Of a stretch of DNA of 64,000 nucleotides, positions 1 through 8,638 are shown piece after piece (position 1 is the first letter of the stretch; the number at the start of each line of letters is the position of its first letter). The notes under the pieces are model-generated. The model did not search any database, was not told where the DNA came from, and was given only the letters and a program-made list of their open reading frames with translations. This stretch comes from Belnapia sp. F-4-1 (GTDB lineage Bacteria; Pseudomonadota; Alphaproteobacteria; Acetobacterales; Acetobacteraceae). Both the position numbers and the translations under genes were made by a program. The DNA is taken from the NCBI RefSeq assembly GCF_000802185.1, contig NZ_KN676113.1, positions 4,669,430 through 4,733,429 of the forward strand. Direction: 5' to 3'.

Positions 1-1034
1 GCGAAGGGCGAGAAGCGCAGCAACGCCCCCCCCGTCAGCATCGAGTCCCAGCCACGCTGGTTCAGGTAAAGCGTCCCCGGCGGCGCCGGACGGTAGGGTA
101 CCTCCCCCTCATTAGCCCGGATCGGCGCCCGCCGCGCCTCGTAATGGTCGGCGATCATCTCGAGCCGCGCCGCCAGCACGTCCTCCGCCTGGTGGTCGAG
201 GCTCACCGAAGCCTCGGGCAGGTAGTCGAGCAGCGTCTCCATCCGCTCGTGGAAGAGCCCCGCCCAATGCTCCATGCCCGGATGCTTCCGCCCGGCGCTG
301 ACCGAGACATAGAGCGGATCCTCGCCCGCCGCATTGCCGAAGAGGTCACGCCAGGCCGCACGGAACCGGCTGATCGAATCCGAGTCGAGGAAAACCTCTC
401 CCACCGGCCGCAGCCAGAGCTCCTGCAAGGCCTCGCCGCTGCGCTGCGTGCCGGTGTCGAAGCGCCGGAGGCTCTCGATCTCGTCGCCGAAGAGGTCGAG
501 CCGGATCGGGTCCGCCTCGCCTGCCGGGAAGAGGTCGATGATCCCGCCCCGCACGGCATACTCGCCCGGCTCCATGACCGTGCCGGTGCGGCCATAGCCA
601 TTCGCCTCGAGGAAGGCTGTCAGCGCCTCCGGCTTCACCCGCCCGCCCTTTCTGAGTTGAAGGGTCGAGCCGGCGAAGGCCGCCCGCGGCGGCACCTTCT
701 GCACCAGGGCATTGACGGTGGTGACGACGATCCGCGGCCGACTGCCCTGTTCCAGCAGCCGGGTCAGGGTGGCGACGCGCTCGGCGACGATCTCCGGGTT
801 GGGTGAGACGCGGTCATAGGGCAGGCAGTCCCAGGCGGGGAAGCGCAGCACTTCCACTTCCGGGGCGAAGAAGGCCAGCGCCTCGGCGAGCCGCGCCGTG
901 CGGGCATCGTCCCGGCAGACATGCAGGATCGGCGCCTCGGACTCGGCCCGCCGCCGCGCCAGGAGCAGCGCGTCGAACCCCTCCGGCGCGCCATGGATGG
1001 TGAGGCCGCGGGTCGCTGTCTCCGCCTGGCTCAT
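1..1034 (-). CDS. mfd: Mfd transcription-repair coupling factor, N-terminal part (cut by window edge)
   Basis: Mfd displaces RNA polymerase stalled at DNA damage and recruits UvrA. Only the first 344 or so residues are in the window; the translocase part lies beyond position 1. The visible part has the UvrB-like N-terminal modules, with segments such as FPAWDCLPYDRVSPNPE, VTTVNALVQKVPP, EPGEYAVRGGIIDLFP and DPIRLDLFGDEIESLRRFD, all typical of Mfd. The ATG at 1034-1032 overlaps the sdhE stop by four bases (ATGA), so the two genes are co-transcribed. The sdhE-mfd pair divergent from recG is a familiar alphaproteobacterial arrangement. Confidence 0.93.
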   Translation of the reverse strand, partial: MSQAETATRGLTIHGAPEGFDALLLARRRAESEAPILHVCRDDARTARLAEALAFFAPEVEVLRFPAWDCLPYDRVSPNPEIVAERVATLTRLLEQGSRPRIVVTTVNALVQKVPPRAAFAGSTLQLRKGGRVKPEALTAFLEANGYGRTGTVMEPGEYAVRGGIIDLFPAGEADPIRLDLFGDEIESLRRFDTGTQRSGEALQELWLRPVGEVFLDSDSISRFRAAWRDLFGNAAGEDPLYVSVSAGRKHPGMEHWAGLFHERMETLLDYLPEASVSLDHQAEDVLAARLEMIADHYEARRAPIRANEGEVPYRPAPPGTLYLNQRGWDSMLTGGALLRFSPF

Positions 1035-1405
1035 GGCCGACGCAGCGCCTCGGGCAGGCCGGCGCCGGGGCTGGCGCACTCGACGGCCATGCGGTCGAGC
1101 ATCGGCGTCCGGCACTCCTCCGGGATCGGCCGGCGTCCGGTCAACCAGTCCGACAGGTCCACATCCGGGTATTCCAGCACCGCCTCCAGCTCATCCAGCT
1201 CCGCCTCCGTGAAGCCGGCGACCAGCCGCTCGACGAAGGCGCCGATCATCAGGTCGGCTTCCTTGGTGCCGCGATGGCGGGCGCGGAAGAGCAGGCGCCG
1301 CCGCCTTGGGTCCAATGAGGGCGGATCGAGCTCGGTCGGTACGGAGGCGGAGGGATCGCTGGGCATGTCGCTGTCTGGCTTGGGGGCTGGCATATAGGGG
1401 GCCAT
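1031..1405 (-). CDS. sdhE: SdhE, FAD assembly factor for succinate dehydrogenase (DUF339)
   Basis: Small cytoplasmic protein that promotes covalent flavinylation of SdhA. The core reads RRRRLLFRARHRGTKEADL, then DLSDWLTGRRPIPEE, matching the conserved RG-x-E/D-x-D and DxxLxxWLxG pattern of the family. The 124-residue frame starts at 1405, where AGGA lies five bases before the ATG. Two later in-frame ATGs at 1393 and 1366 have no comparable ribosome site, and the first 30 residues are low-complexity, so a shorter protein cannot be excluded. It overlaps mfd by ATGA and diverges from recG across about 48 bp. Confidence 0.9.
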   Translation of the reverse strand: MAPYMPAPKPDSDMPSDPSASVPTELDPPSLDPRRRRLLFRARHRGTKEADLMIGAFVERLVAGFTEAELDELEAVLEYPDVDLSDWLTGRRPIPEECRTPMLDRMAVECASPGAGLPEALRRP

Positions 1406-1453
1406 GGGAATCCTGTCAGCCCGACGCGGCGGCCGCATTGGCGGTTCCGCGCG

Positions 1454-3535
1454 ATGAATCCGGAGCAAACCGAGCTTACCCCCCTCTTCGCGCCCCTGGG
1501 CAGCCTGCCCGGGGTGGGACCGATGATCGCCAAACGCATGGCGGAAGCAATCGGCGGCAGCCGGGTACTCGACCTCCTGTTCCACTTGCCGGAACGCTAC
1601 GCCACCCGCATCCGCATCGAGAGCCCGGCGGAGGCGCCGGCCGATGCCGAGGTCATCCTCCCCGCCCTGGTGGTCAGCCACCGCGCAGCCCGGTCCCGCA
1701 CCGGCCGTGGCTATGTGGAGATCCGGGCCGAAGCAGCCGGCAAGCCGATATTGATCCGTTTCATCAACGGAAGGCTCGAATGGCTGCGGCAGCTCCTGCC
1801 GGCGGGCACCGAGCGCCTCTTCGCCGGCAAGGTGAAGGCCGAGGCCGGCGCCTATTCCATGATCAATCCGTTGACCGCCACCGGCCCGGAAGGCCTGCCG
1901 GTGCTGGAGCCGGTCTGGCCGCTGGTCCAGGGGTTGCGCACGGGCCAGATCGTCAAGGCCATGGTCCCGGCACTGGGCCGCATCCCGCACTTGCCGGAAT
2001 GGCACGACCCCGCCCTGCTCCGTCGCGAGGGCTGGGCTGGCTTCGCCCCGGCGCTGCACGCCCTTCAGGCTCCGGAAAGCGCGCCGCCTCCGGTCCACCG
2101 CACCCGCCTCGCCTATGACGAGGCGCTGGCCGGCCAGGTCGCCCTTGCCCTGGTCCGCCGCCGCGTCCGCCAGCGCCCGGGCCGCAGCCTGGAGGGCGAC
2201 GGCCACCTCCGCGACCAGGCGCTGGCCGCTTTCGGCCATTCTCCCACCCCCTCCCAGGCCCATGCGCTGCGCGAGATCGATGCCGACCTCGCCGCTCCCC
2301 ACCGCATGCTCCGCCTCCTCCAGGGCGATGTCGGCGCCGGCAAGACGCTGGTCGCGGCGCTGGCCATGCTGCGTGCCGTCGAGGCAGGCGCCCAGGCTGC
2401 GCTGATGGCCCCGACCGAGCTCCTCGCCCGCCAGCACGCCCGGACCCTCGGCCGCCTCTGCACCCCGGCTGGCGTCCGCGTGGAACTCCTGGCCGGCAGC
2501 GTGAAAGGGGCCCAGCGCAAACGGGTGCTCTCCGGCCTCGCCAGCGGCGCCGTGCAGATCGCCATCGGCACCCATGCGCTGTTCCAGGAGGGTGTCACCT
2601 TCCGCGACCTCGGCCTCGCCGTGGTGGATGAGCAGCACCGCTTCGGCGTCGCCCAGCGCCTGCTGCTGGCTGAGAAGGGCGGCGAGGCGGACATGCTGGT
2701 GATGACGGCAACCCCCATCCCCCGCACCCTGCTGCTGACGCAATGGGGCGAGATGGCCGTCTCCCGCCTCGCCGGCAAGCCGGCCGGGCGGCAGCCCATC
2801 ACCACCACCCTGCACGGCCTCCGCAGCCTGCCGGATGTGGTGGCCGGCATCGGCCGGGCGATGGAACGCGGTGCTCGGGTCTACTGGGTCGTCCCCCATG
2901 TCGCCGAATCGGAGCTGGTGGACATGGCCGCCGCCGAGACCCGCTTCGCCGAGCTGTCCGAGCGCTTCCCCGGTCAGGTCGGCCTCGCCCATGGCCGGCT
3001 CGACCCGGATATCCGCGAGCAGGCCATCCAGGCCTTCGCCGCCGGCCGGACCAGGCTGCTGGTCGCCACCACCGTCATCGAGGTCGGCGTGGACGTGCCG
3101 GAGGCGACGGTGATGGTGGTGGAGCATGCCGACCAGTTCGGCCTCGCCCAACTTCACCAGCTGCGCGGCCGGGTCGGCCGCGGCGCCGAGGCCAGCTACT
3201 GCATGCTGCTTTATGACGAGGCCCTCGGCCTCGCCTCCCGCGAACGCCTGCTGACGCTCCGCGACACCGAGGACGGCTTTGCCATCGCCGATGCCGACTT
3301 CCGCCTGCGCGGCGGCGGCGAAGCGCTTGGCACCCGCCAGTCCGGAGCCCCCGTCTTCCGCCTCGGCCTTCCGGAAGCGGAGGCGCAGGACGGCCTCGTC
3401 ACCATGGCCAACCGCGACGCTGCCCTTCTCCTGGAGAAGGACCCGGCCCTCGCCACCCCCCGCGGCCAGGCGGTGCGCCTGCTGCTCCGCCTTTTCGGCA
3501 AGGAGGCGGCCATGGAAACCTTGAGGGCCGGTTGA
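1454..3535 (+). CDS. recG: RecG ATP-dependent DNA helicase
   Basis: RecG remodels stalled replication forks and branch-migrates Holliday junctions. The 693-residue protein has the usual order: an N-terminal helical and wedge (OB) region, a Walker A motif GDVGAGKT near residue 291, a DEQHRFG helicase motif II near 391, TATPIPRTL shortly after, and the C-terminal helicase half with VVEHADQFGLAQLHQLRGRVGR. Length is normal for the family. Divergent from the sdhE-mfd pair with a short shared upstream region; no LexA box is visible there. Confidence 0.97.
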   Translation: MNPEQTELTPLFAPLGSLPGVGPMIAKRMAEAIGGSRVLDLLFHLPERYATRIRIESPAEAPADAEVILPALVVSHRAARSRTGRGYVEIRAEAAGKPILIRFINGRLEWLRQLLPAGTERLFAGKVKAEAGAYSMINPLTATGPEGLPVLEPVWPLVQGLRTGQIVKAMVPALGRIPHLPEWHDPALLRREGWAGFAPALHALQAPESAPPPVHRTRLAYDEALAGQVALALVRRRVRQRPGRSLEGDGHLRDQALAAFGHSPTPSQAHALREIDADLAAPHRMLRLLQGDVGAGKTLVAALAMLRAVEAGAQAALMAPTELLARQHARTLGRLCTPAGVRVELLAGSVKGAQRKRVLSGLASGAVQIAIGTHALFQEGVTFRDLGLAVVDEQHRFGVAQRLLLAEKGGEADMLVMTATPIPRTLLLTQWGEMAVSRLAGKPAGRQPITTTLHGLRSLPDVVAGIGRAMERGARVYWVVPHVAESELVDMAAAETRFAELSERFPGQVGLAHGRLDPDIREQAIQAFAAGRTRLLVATTVIEVGVDVPEATVMVVEHADQFGLAQLHQLRGRVGRGAEASYCMLLYDEALGLASRERLLTLRDTEDGFAIADADFRLRGGGEALGTRQSGAPVFRLGLPEAEAQDGLVTMANRDAALLLEKDPALATPRGQAVRLLLRLFGKEAAMETLRAG

Positions 3536-3590
3536 ACCAAGAGGGGCTTGCAAAGCCGGCGCATCCCGGTAAGTCCCCCCGCCGGGCTGC

Positions 3591-4337
3591 ATGATGGGGG
3601 GTCCTGCCTTGGCTGCGCTGATCGAGATCGAGCGCCTGACCAAACGCTTCGCCGGCTTCACTGCGGTGGATGACGTCTCCTTCAGCGTGGAACGGGGCGA
3701 GGTGCTGGGCTTCCTCGGCCCCAATGGTGCCGGGAAATCCACCACCATGCGGATGCTGGCCGGCTTCACTCCGCCCACCGCCGGCACTGCCCGCATCTGT
3801 GGCGCCGATGTGGTGGAACAGCCGGTGGAGGCCAAGCGAAGCCTTGGCTTCCTCCCCGAGGGTGCGCCGACCTACCCGGAGATGACGGTCGCCGGCTTCC
3901 TCGCCTTCACCGGCCGCATCCGCGGCTACCGGGGCAGCGAGCTGGCCGACCGCACCGCCCATGCCATGGCGCTCACCCAGCTCGACGGCATCCGCCTGCA
4001 GCCGATCGAGACCCTCTCCAAGGGCTTCAAGCGCCGCGTCGGCCTTGCCCAGGCCCTGCTGCACGACCCGCCCGTGCTGGTGCTGGACGAGCCGACCGAC
4101 GGCCTTGACCCCAACCAGAAGCACGAGGTCCGCGAGCTGATCCGCCGCATGGCGCCCGAGAAGGCCATCGTCATCAGCACCCATATCCTGGAGGAGGTCG
4201 GCGCCGTCTGCACCCGCGCCATCATCATCGCCCGCGGCAAGGTGGTGGTGGATGCGCCGCCCTCCGTGCTGGAGGAGCGGGGCAGCAGCCTCGACGACGT
4301 CTTCCGCCGCCTCACCCTCGGGCAGGAGGCCACCTGA
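3591..4337 (+). CDS. ABC transporter ATP-binding protein, GldA/ABC-2 type
   Basis: ATPase of an ABC-2-type exporter. Walker A GPNGAGKST near residue 42, signature LSKGFKRRVGLAQ near 142 and Walker B VLVLDEPTDGLDP near 162 are all intact. The start is uncertain: ATGs at 3591 and 3594 lack a ribosome site, while an in-frame TTG at 3609 follows a G-rich stretch and would give a protein beginning MAALIEIERLTKRFAG, a typical family start. The next gene begins at the last base of this stop (TGATG), so ATPase and permease are translationally coupled. Substrate unknown; gliding-motility Gld naming is by homology only. Confidence 0.9.
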   Translation: MMGGPALAALIEIERLTKRFAGFTAVDDVSFSVERGEVLGFLGPNGAGKSTTMRMLAGFTPPTAGTARICGADVVEQPVEAKRSLGFLPEGAPTYPEMTVAGFLAFTGRIRGYRGSELADRTAHAMALTQLDGIRLQPIETLSKGFKRRVGLAQALLHDPPVLVLDEPTDGLDPNQKHEVRELIRRMAPEKAIVISTHILEEVGAVCTRAIIIARGKVVVDAPPSVLEERGSSLDDVFRRLTLGQEAT

Positions 4338-5068
4338 TGCGGGCTGCCCTCACCGTCGCCCGGCGCGAGCTGGCCGGCTATTTCGCCACGCCGGTCGCCA
4401 CGGTCTTCATCGTCATTTTCCTGGTCCTGGCCGGTGCGCTCACCTTCACCCTCGGCAACTTCTTTGGCCGCGGCCAGGCGGACCTCGTACCCTTCTTCTC
4501 ATTCATCCCCTGGCTCTTCCTCTTCCTCGTCCCCGCGCTGACCATGCGCCTCTGGGCGGAGGAGCGGCGCCTCGGCACGATCGAGCTGCTGCTGACCCTG
4601 CCCCTGCCGCAATGGGCGGCGGTGCTCGGCAAATTCCTCGCGGCCTGGGCCTTCTGCGGGATTGCGTTGGCGCTGACGTTCCCGCTCTGGATCACCGTCA
4701 ACATCCTCGGCTCGCCCGACAACGGCGTGATCCTCTCCGGCTATGTCGGCTGCCTGCTGGTCGCCGGCGCCTATCTCGCGCTCGGCGCCGCGGTCTCGGC
4801 ACTGACGCGGAACCAGGTGATCGCCTTCGTCATCGCCGTCGCCCTTTGCTTCCTCTTCGCCGCCGCCGGCAGCCCCGTCGTCACCGAGTTCCTCGACACG
4901 CGGCTGCCGGTGCTGGCCGAGATCGCCCGCAACCTCTCCGTCGCGGATCGCTTCGGCGGCTTCACCCGCGGCATCATCGCGGCGCGGGACCTCATCTGGT
5001 TTGCCAGCTTCATCGGCTTCTTCCTCTTCGTGAATGCCGTGGTGCTCGACCATCGGAAGGCGGACTAG
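4337..5068 (+). CDS. ABC-2 type permease, GldF-like
   Basis: Integral membrane subunit partnered with the ATPase upstream. The 243 residues contain about six hydrophobic spans, beginning with a span around residues 20-45 (ATVFIVIFLVLAGALTF), followed by FSFIPWLFLFLVPALTMRLWAEE, a signature region of GldF/NosY-like permeases. AGGAGG lies seven bases before the ATG. Ends three bases before the next gene. The cargo cannot be read from sequence. Confidence 0.9.
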   Translation: MRAALTVARRELAGYFATPVATVFIVIFLVLAGALTFTLGNFFGRGQADLVPFFSFIPWLFLFLVPALTMRLWAEERRLGTIELLLTLPLPQWAAVLGKFLAAWAFCGIALALTFPLWITVNILGSPDNGVILSGYVGCLLVAGAYLALGAAVSALTRNQVIAFVIAVALCFLFAAAGSPVVTEFLDTRLPVLAEIARNLSVADRFGGFTRGIIAARDLIWFASFIGFFLFVNAVVLDHRKAD

Positions 5069-5071
5069 CCT

Positions 5072-7018
5072 ATGAGCGAGACCACCCCGCGCCGCGGCAG
5101 CCGCCGCCTCGGCACCTCCGCCCTCGGCCTGCTGGCCGCCGCGGTGCTCGTCATCGGCATCAACATGCTGGCGGACCGGCTGCTGCCCCGCGCTCGCATC
5201 GACCTGACGAGCCAGGGCCTCTACACCCTCTCCGGCGGGACGAAGCAGATCCTCGGCGGGCTGCAGGACCCGATCACGCTCCGCCTCTTCTATTCGCGCC
5301 GCCTCGGTGCCGAAATCCCGATGTACGGCGCCTATGCCGACCGGGTGCGCGAGATGCTGGCGGAATACGTCTCGCTCTCGAAGGGCAAGGTGAAGCTTGA
5401 GGTCCTCGACCCTGAGCCCTTCTCCGAGACGGAGGACCGCGCCATGGCCTATGGCCTGCAGGGCGTGCCGGTAGACCAGTCCGGCGAGCAGGTCTATTTC
5501 GGCCTCGCCGGCACCAACCTTGTCGATGACGAGCGGGTGCTGGCCTTCTTCCAGCCGGACCGCGAGCGCTTCCTTGAGGCCGATCTGACGCGCCTTGTCT
5601 ACGAGCTCTCCAACCCCCGCCGCCCGACTATCGGCGTGATGTCGCCCCTGCCGCTGAACGGCGACCCGCGCGCCATGATGCTGCGCCAGCCCCAGCTCGC
5701 CCAGCCGGCCGCGGTGATGACGCAGCTCCGTCAGTATTTCACCGTGAAGGACGTCGCGCTCGACGCGCAGGTGATCGACGCAGATGTGCAGGTTCTCATC
5801 CTCGCCCATCCGCAGGGGCTGAGCGACGCGGCGCAATACGCGGTCGACCAGTTCGTCATGCGCGGCGGCAAGCTCTTCCTGTTGGTCGACCCGCATTCCG
5901 AGAGCCAGGCCGCCCGCCCCGGCCCGACCGGCCAGCCGCAGACCAACACGGCCTCCTCCCTCGACCGGCTGCTGAATGCCTGGGGCGTCGAGGCTCCCTC
6001 CGACAAGGTGGTGCTTGACCTGCGCGGCGCCTGGCGCGTCCGCGCCGGCCCCGGCGACCGCGTCCAGGCCGTGGACTACCTTGCCTGGTACAACCTCCAG
6101 GGCGACAGCTTGAACCGCGCCGAGGTTTCCCTCGCCCAGCTCGACCAGGTCACCGTCGCCTCCGCCGGCGAGTTGCGGGAGCGCGAAGGCAGCACGGTGG
6201 AATTCACCCCACTGCTGACCTCCTCCGCGCAGAGCATGGTGGTGGACGCCGCCCGCGTCAGCCAGGACCCGAGCCCGGCGCGCCTGCTCGCCGATTTCCG
6301 TGCCGATGGCAGCCGCCATGTCCTTGCCGCCCGGCTGCGCGGCGAGCTTGCTTCCGCCTTCCCGGACGGCCCGCCTCCGCTCGCCGAGGGTCAGCAGCGA
6401 CCAGAGGGTTTCCCCGCCCATCTCGCCCGCAGCCAGGGCCCGGCCAATCTCGTCGTCATCAACGACAGCGATATCCTGGAGGACCGCTTCTGGGTCCGCA
6501 TCCAGGATTTCTTCGGCCAGGCGATGGCGACGCCGATCAGCGGCAACGGCGCCCTGGTCAGCAACATCACCGACACGCTGGGCGGGTCCGACGCGCTGAT
6601 CTCGCTCCGTTCCCGCGGCGAGAGCCTGCGCCCCTTCGAATTGGTCGAGGACATCCGCCGCAACGCCGACGCCCAGTACCGTCAGACCGAGCGCCAGCTG
6701 ACCCAGAGGTTGGAGGAGACGGAGCGCCGCCTGCGCGAGCTGCGCCAAGGCACCCCCACCGCCCCCGGCGCCGAGCGCAACGCCAACCAAGCCGTGATCA
6801 CGCCCGAGCAGCGCGCCGAGATCGACCGCGCCCGCGAGGAGATCATCGCCACTCGCCGCCAGCTCCGCGCCGTGCAGCTCGAGCTGCGCCGCGACATCGA
6901 GGGGCTGGAGACGACGCTCCGCCTGGTCAACATCGCCCTCGTCCCGGCGCTGCTGACCCTCTTCGCCATCGGCCTCGCCGTGCTGCGGCAGCGCCGCCGC
7001 GCCGCCGCCCGGGCCTGA
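5072..7018 (+). CDS. GldG-like ABC auxiliary protein
   Basis: Large auxiliary component of the GldA/F/G-type transporter. One N-terminal membrane anchor (about residues 15-35), then an extracytoplasmic region with the family features DLTSQGLYTLSGGTKQIL and LRLFYSRRLG, a Rossmann-like Gld domain around residues 180-290 (GGKLFLLVDPHSESQ), a coiled-coil stretch rich in Arg/Glu about 530-600, and a second membrane span near the C terminus followed by a basic tail. This N-anchor, periplasmic domain, C-anchor layout is usual. Sits between permease and DUF4340 gene, as in many proteobacteria. Confidence 0.88.
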   Translation: MSETTPRRGSRRLGTSALGLLAAAVLVIGINMLADRLLPRARIDLTSQGLYTLSGGTKQILGGLQDPITLRLFYSRRLGAEIPMYGAYADRVREMLAEYVSLSKGKVKLEVLDPEPFSETEDRAMAYGLQGVPVDQSGEQVYFGLAGTNLVDDERVLAFFQPDRERFLEADLTRLVYELSNPRRPTIGVMSPLPLNGDPRAMMLRQPQLAQPAAVMTQLRQYFTVKDVALDAQVIDADVQVLILAHPQGLSDAAQYAVDQFVMRGGKLFLLVDPHSESQAARPGPTGQPQTNTASSLDRLLNAWGVEAPSDKVVLDLRGAWRVRAGPGDRVQAVDYLAWYNLQGDSLNRAEVSLAQLDQVTVASAGELREREGSTVEFTPLLTSSAQSMVVDAARVSQDPSPARLLADFRADGSRHVLAARLRGELASAFPDGPPPLAEGQQRPEGFPAHLARSQGPANLVVINDSDILEDRFWVRIQDFFGQAMATPISGNGALVSNITDTLGGSDALISLRSRGESLRPFELVEDIRRNADAQYRQTERQLTQRLEETERRLRELRQGTPTAPGAERNANQAVITPEQRAEIDRAREEIIATRRQLRAVQLELRRDIEGLETTLRLVNIALVPALLTLFAIGLAVLRQRRRAAARA

Positions 7019-7028
7019 GGAGACACCG

Positions 7029-8051
7029 ATGCAACGCCGGACCCTGCTTCTCCTCGGCGGCGGCGCCATCGTGACGGTGGGCGCTGCCTTGCTCCTCACC
7101 CCTAAGACATTGCAGGAAGAGGTCGCCCCGTCCGCCGCCAGCCTCGCCTACCCCGGCCTCGCCCCACGTCTCGCCGAGGCGGCGAGGATCGAGATCCGCA
7201 AGCATGATGGCAGCCTCACCCTGCTCCGCCAGGGCGAGGCCTGGGTGCTGCCGGAGAAGGGCAACTACCCCGTCCGCCCCGAGCGAGTGCGCGAGTTGCT
7301 GGTCGGCCTCACCGAGTTGCGTCTCGTGGAACCACGCACCGCCGACCCCGGCCAGCACGACCGGCTGGGCGTCGAGGATCCTTCGCGTCCCGGCAGCACC
7401 GCCCTGCTGCTGCGCGTCCTCGCCGCCGGTGACCAGCCGATCGCCGAACTGGTCATCGGCCGCCGCCGGGTGCGCACCCAAGGCAACGTGCCGGAGAGCG
7501 TCTATATCCGCCGACCCGCCGAGAGCCAGGCCTGGCTGGCCGAGGGCCGCTTGCCCGCCGATGCCGACGCGCAGCTCTGGCTCGACCGCGACATCGCCAA
7601 CATCGCCGGGGACCGCGTGCGCCGCGTCACCGTCCGCCGCGCCGGCGAGCCGGAATTGAGGCTCGCCCGTGGCGACGAGGCCGAGGCGAAGCTCCGCCTC
7701 GAACAACCCCTCGACCCACGTCCGCTCGACGACGTGTCGCTCGACGAGGTGGCGCGTGGCTTCGAATTCCTTACCTTCCTCGATGTGAGGCCCGCCGCCG
7801 AGGCGCCCGGCAGCGCCCTCGGCGAGTCCCGCTTTGACCTTGTCGACGGCCTTGCCGTCACAGTCGCCCCGAGCCATGACGGCGAAACCCTTTGGATTCG
7901 CCTCGCCGCCCAGGGCCCGGGCAGCGAGCCGCTTAACGCCCGCTGGCGGAACTGGGTCTACCAGGTCGGCGTGTGGAAGGAGAAAGCCTTCATCCCCCGC
8001 TTCGAGGATCTTCTGCCTCGCGCCGCGCCGCCACCGCCGCAGGCCCGATGA
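7029..8051 (+). CDS. DUF4340 domain protein of the Gld-like ABC cluster
   Basis: 340-residue protein with one N-terminal membrane segment (residues 6-22) and an exported DUF4340-type body containing repeated modules around EAARIEIRKHDGSLTLLRQGEAW and the closing WVYQVGVWKEKAFIPRFEDLLP. Proteins of this family regularly follow gldG-like genes; the molecular role is unknown. GAGGAG precedes the ATG by six bases. Its stop overlaps the following Nudix start by ATGA, extending the operon. Confidence 0.87.
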   Translation: MQRRTLLLLGGGAIVTVGAALLLTPKTLQEEVAPSAASLAYPGLAPRLAEAARIEIRKHDGSLTLLRQGEAWVLPEKGNYPVRPERVRELLVGLTELRLVEPRTADPGQHDRLGVEDPSRPGSTALLLRVLAAGDQPIAELVIGRRRVRTQGNVPESVYIRRPAESQAWLAEGRLPADADAQLWLDRDIANIAGDRVRRVTVRRAGEPELRLARGDEAEAKLRLEQPLDPRPLDDVSLDEVARGFEFLTFLDVRPAAEAPGSALGESRFDLVDGLAVTVAPSHDGETLWIRLAAQGPGSEPLNARWRNWVYQVGVWKEKAFIPRFEDLLPRAAPPPPQAR

Positions 8052-8476
8052 GCACCAGAGAATATCCCGACCGCCCCTGGGTCGGCATCGGCATCGTCGT
8101 CTTCGACGGCGACCGCGTGTTGCTCGCCCGGCGCGGCAAGCCGCCCCGCGTCGGCAGTTGGTCGCTCCCCGGCGGCGCCCAGCATCTCGGCGAGCGGGCC
8201 GAGGCGGCGGCCCGGCGCGAGCTCTTCGAGGAAACCGGCATCGAGGCCGGCCCGCTCGAACTCGCCGCCGTGGTCGATGCCATCACCACCGACCCGGGCG
8301 GCGCCACGCGCTATCACTACACCATCATCGATTTCTGCGGCCGCCGCACCGGCGGCGAGGGCCGCCCCGGCGACGACGTCTCCGCCATCGCCTGGGCCCT
8401 GCCGGAAGAACTCGCTGCCTACGACCTGACGCCGGACGTGCTCAGGGTCATCGCCGAAGCCCGCCAACGCCTGTAG
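8048..8476 (+). CDS. Nudix hydrolase (NUDT1/ADP-ribose-pyrophosphatase-like)
   Basis: Hydrolyses a nucleoside diphosphate linked to another moiety. A complete Nudix box is visible: G-x5-E-x7-REL-x-EE-x-G-I in GAQHLGERAEAAARREL followed by FEETGI, about residues 42-64. The start at 8048 overlaps the previous stop (ATGA); an upstream in-frame start would read through another gene and is not used. 142 residues, normal for a housecleaning Nudix enzyme. Substrate not predictable. About 160 bp without a gene follow. Confidence 0.92.
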   Translation: MSTREYPDRPWVGIGIVVFDGDRVLLARRGKPPRVGSWSLPGGAQHLGERAEAAARRELFEETGIEAGPLELAAVVDAITTDPGGATRYHYTIIDFCGRRTGGEGRPGDDVSAIAWALPEELAAYDLTPDVLRVIAEARQRL

Positions 8477-8638
8477 CCTTTTCGGTGACAGAAGGGTGCG
8501 CCGCCATGCCGCGACGTCGCGTCATCCCCTGCCGCGGGCACTGCACTGCTCGCTGGCCTGCCCTCGCCAAGGCCGTCGCAGGCGGCCGCGCTTTCCGCCG
8601 CGGATCGTGCCCCTCTGCCCGGCGGGACCGGTTCGGGA

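Noticed and set aside
1031-3835. A 900-codon open frame antisense to recG and beyond
   Set aside because: Gly/Ala/His/Gln-rich translation without motifs; it arises from GC-rich codon use opposite recG. Only its last 124 codons, sdhE, are real.
4499-7099. An 866-codon frame antisense to the GldG-like gene
   Set aside because: Composition typical of antisense shadows in this genome; the sense strand encodes a recognised family.
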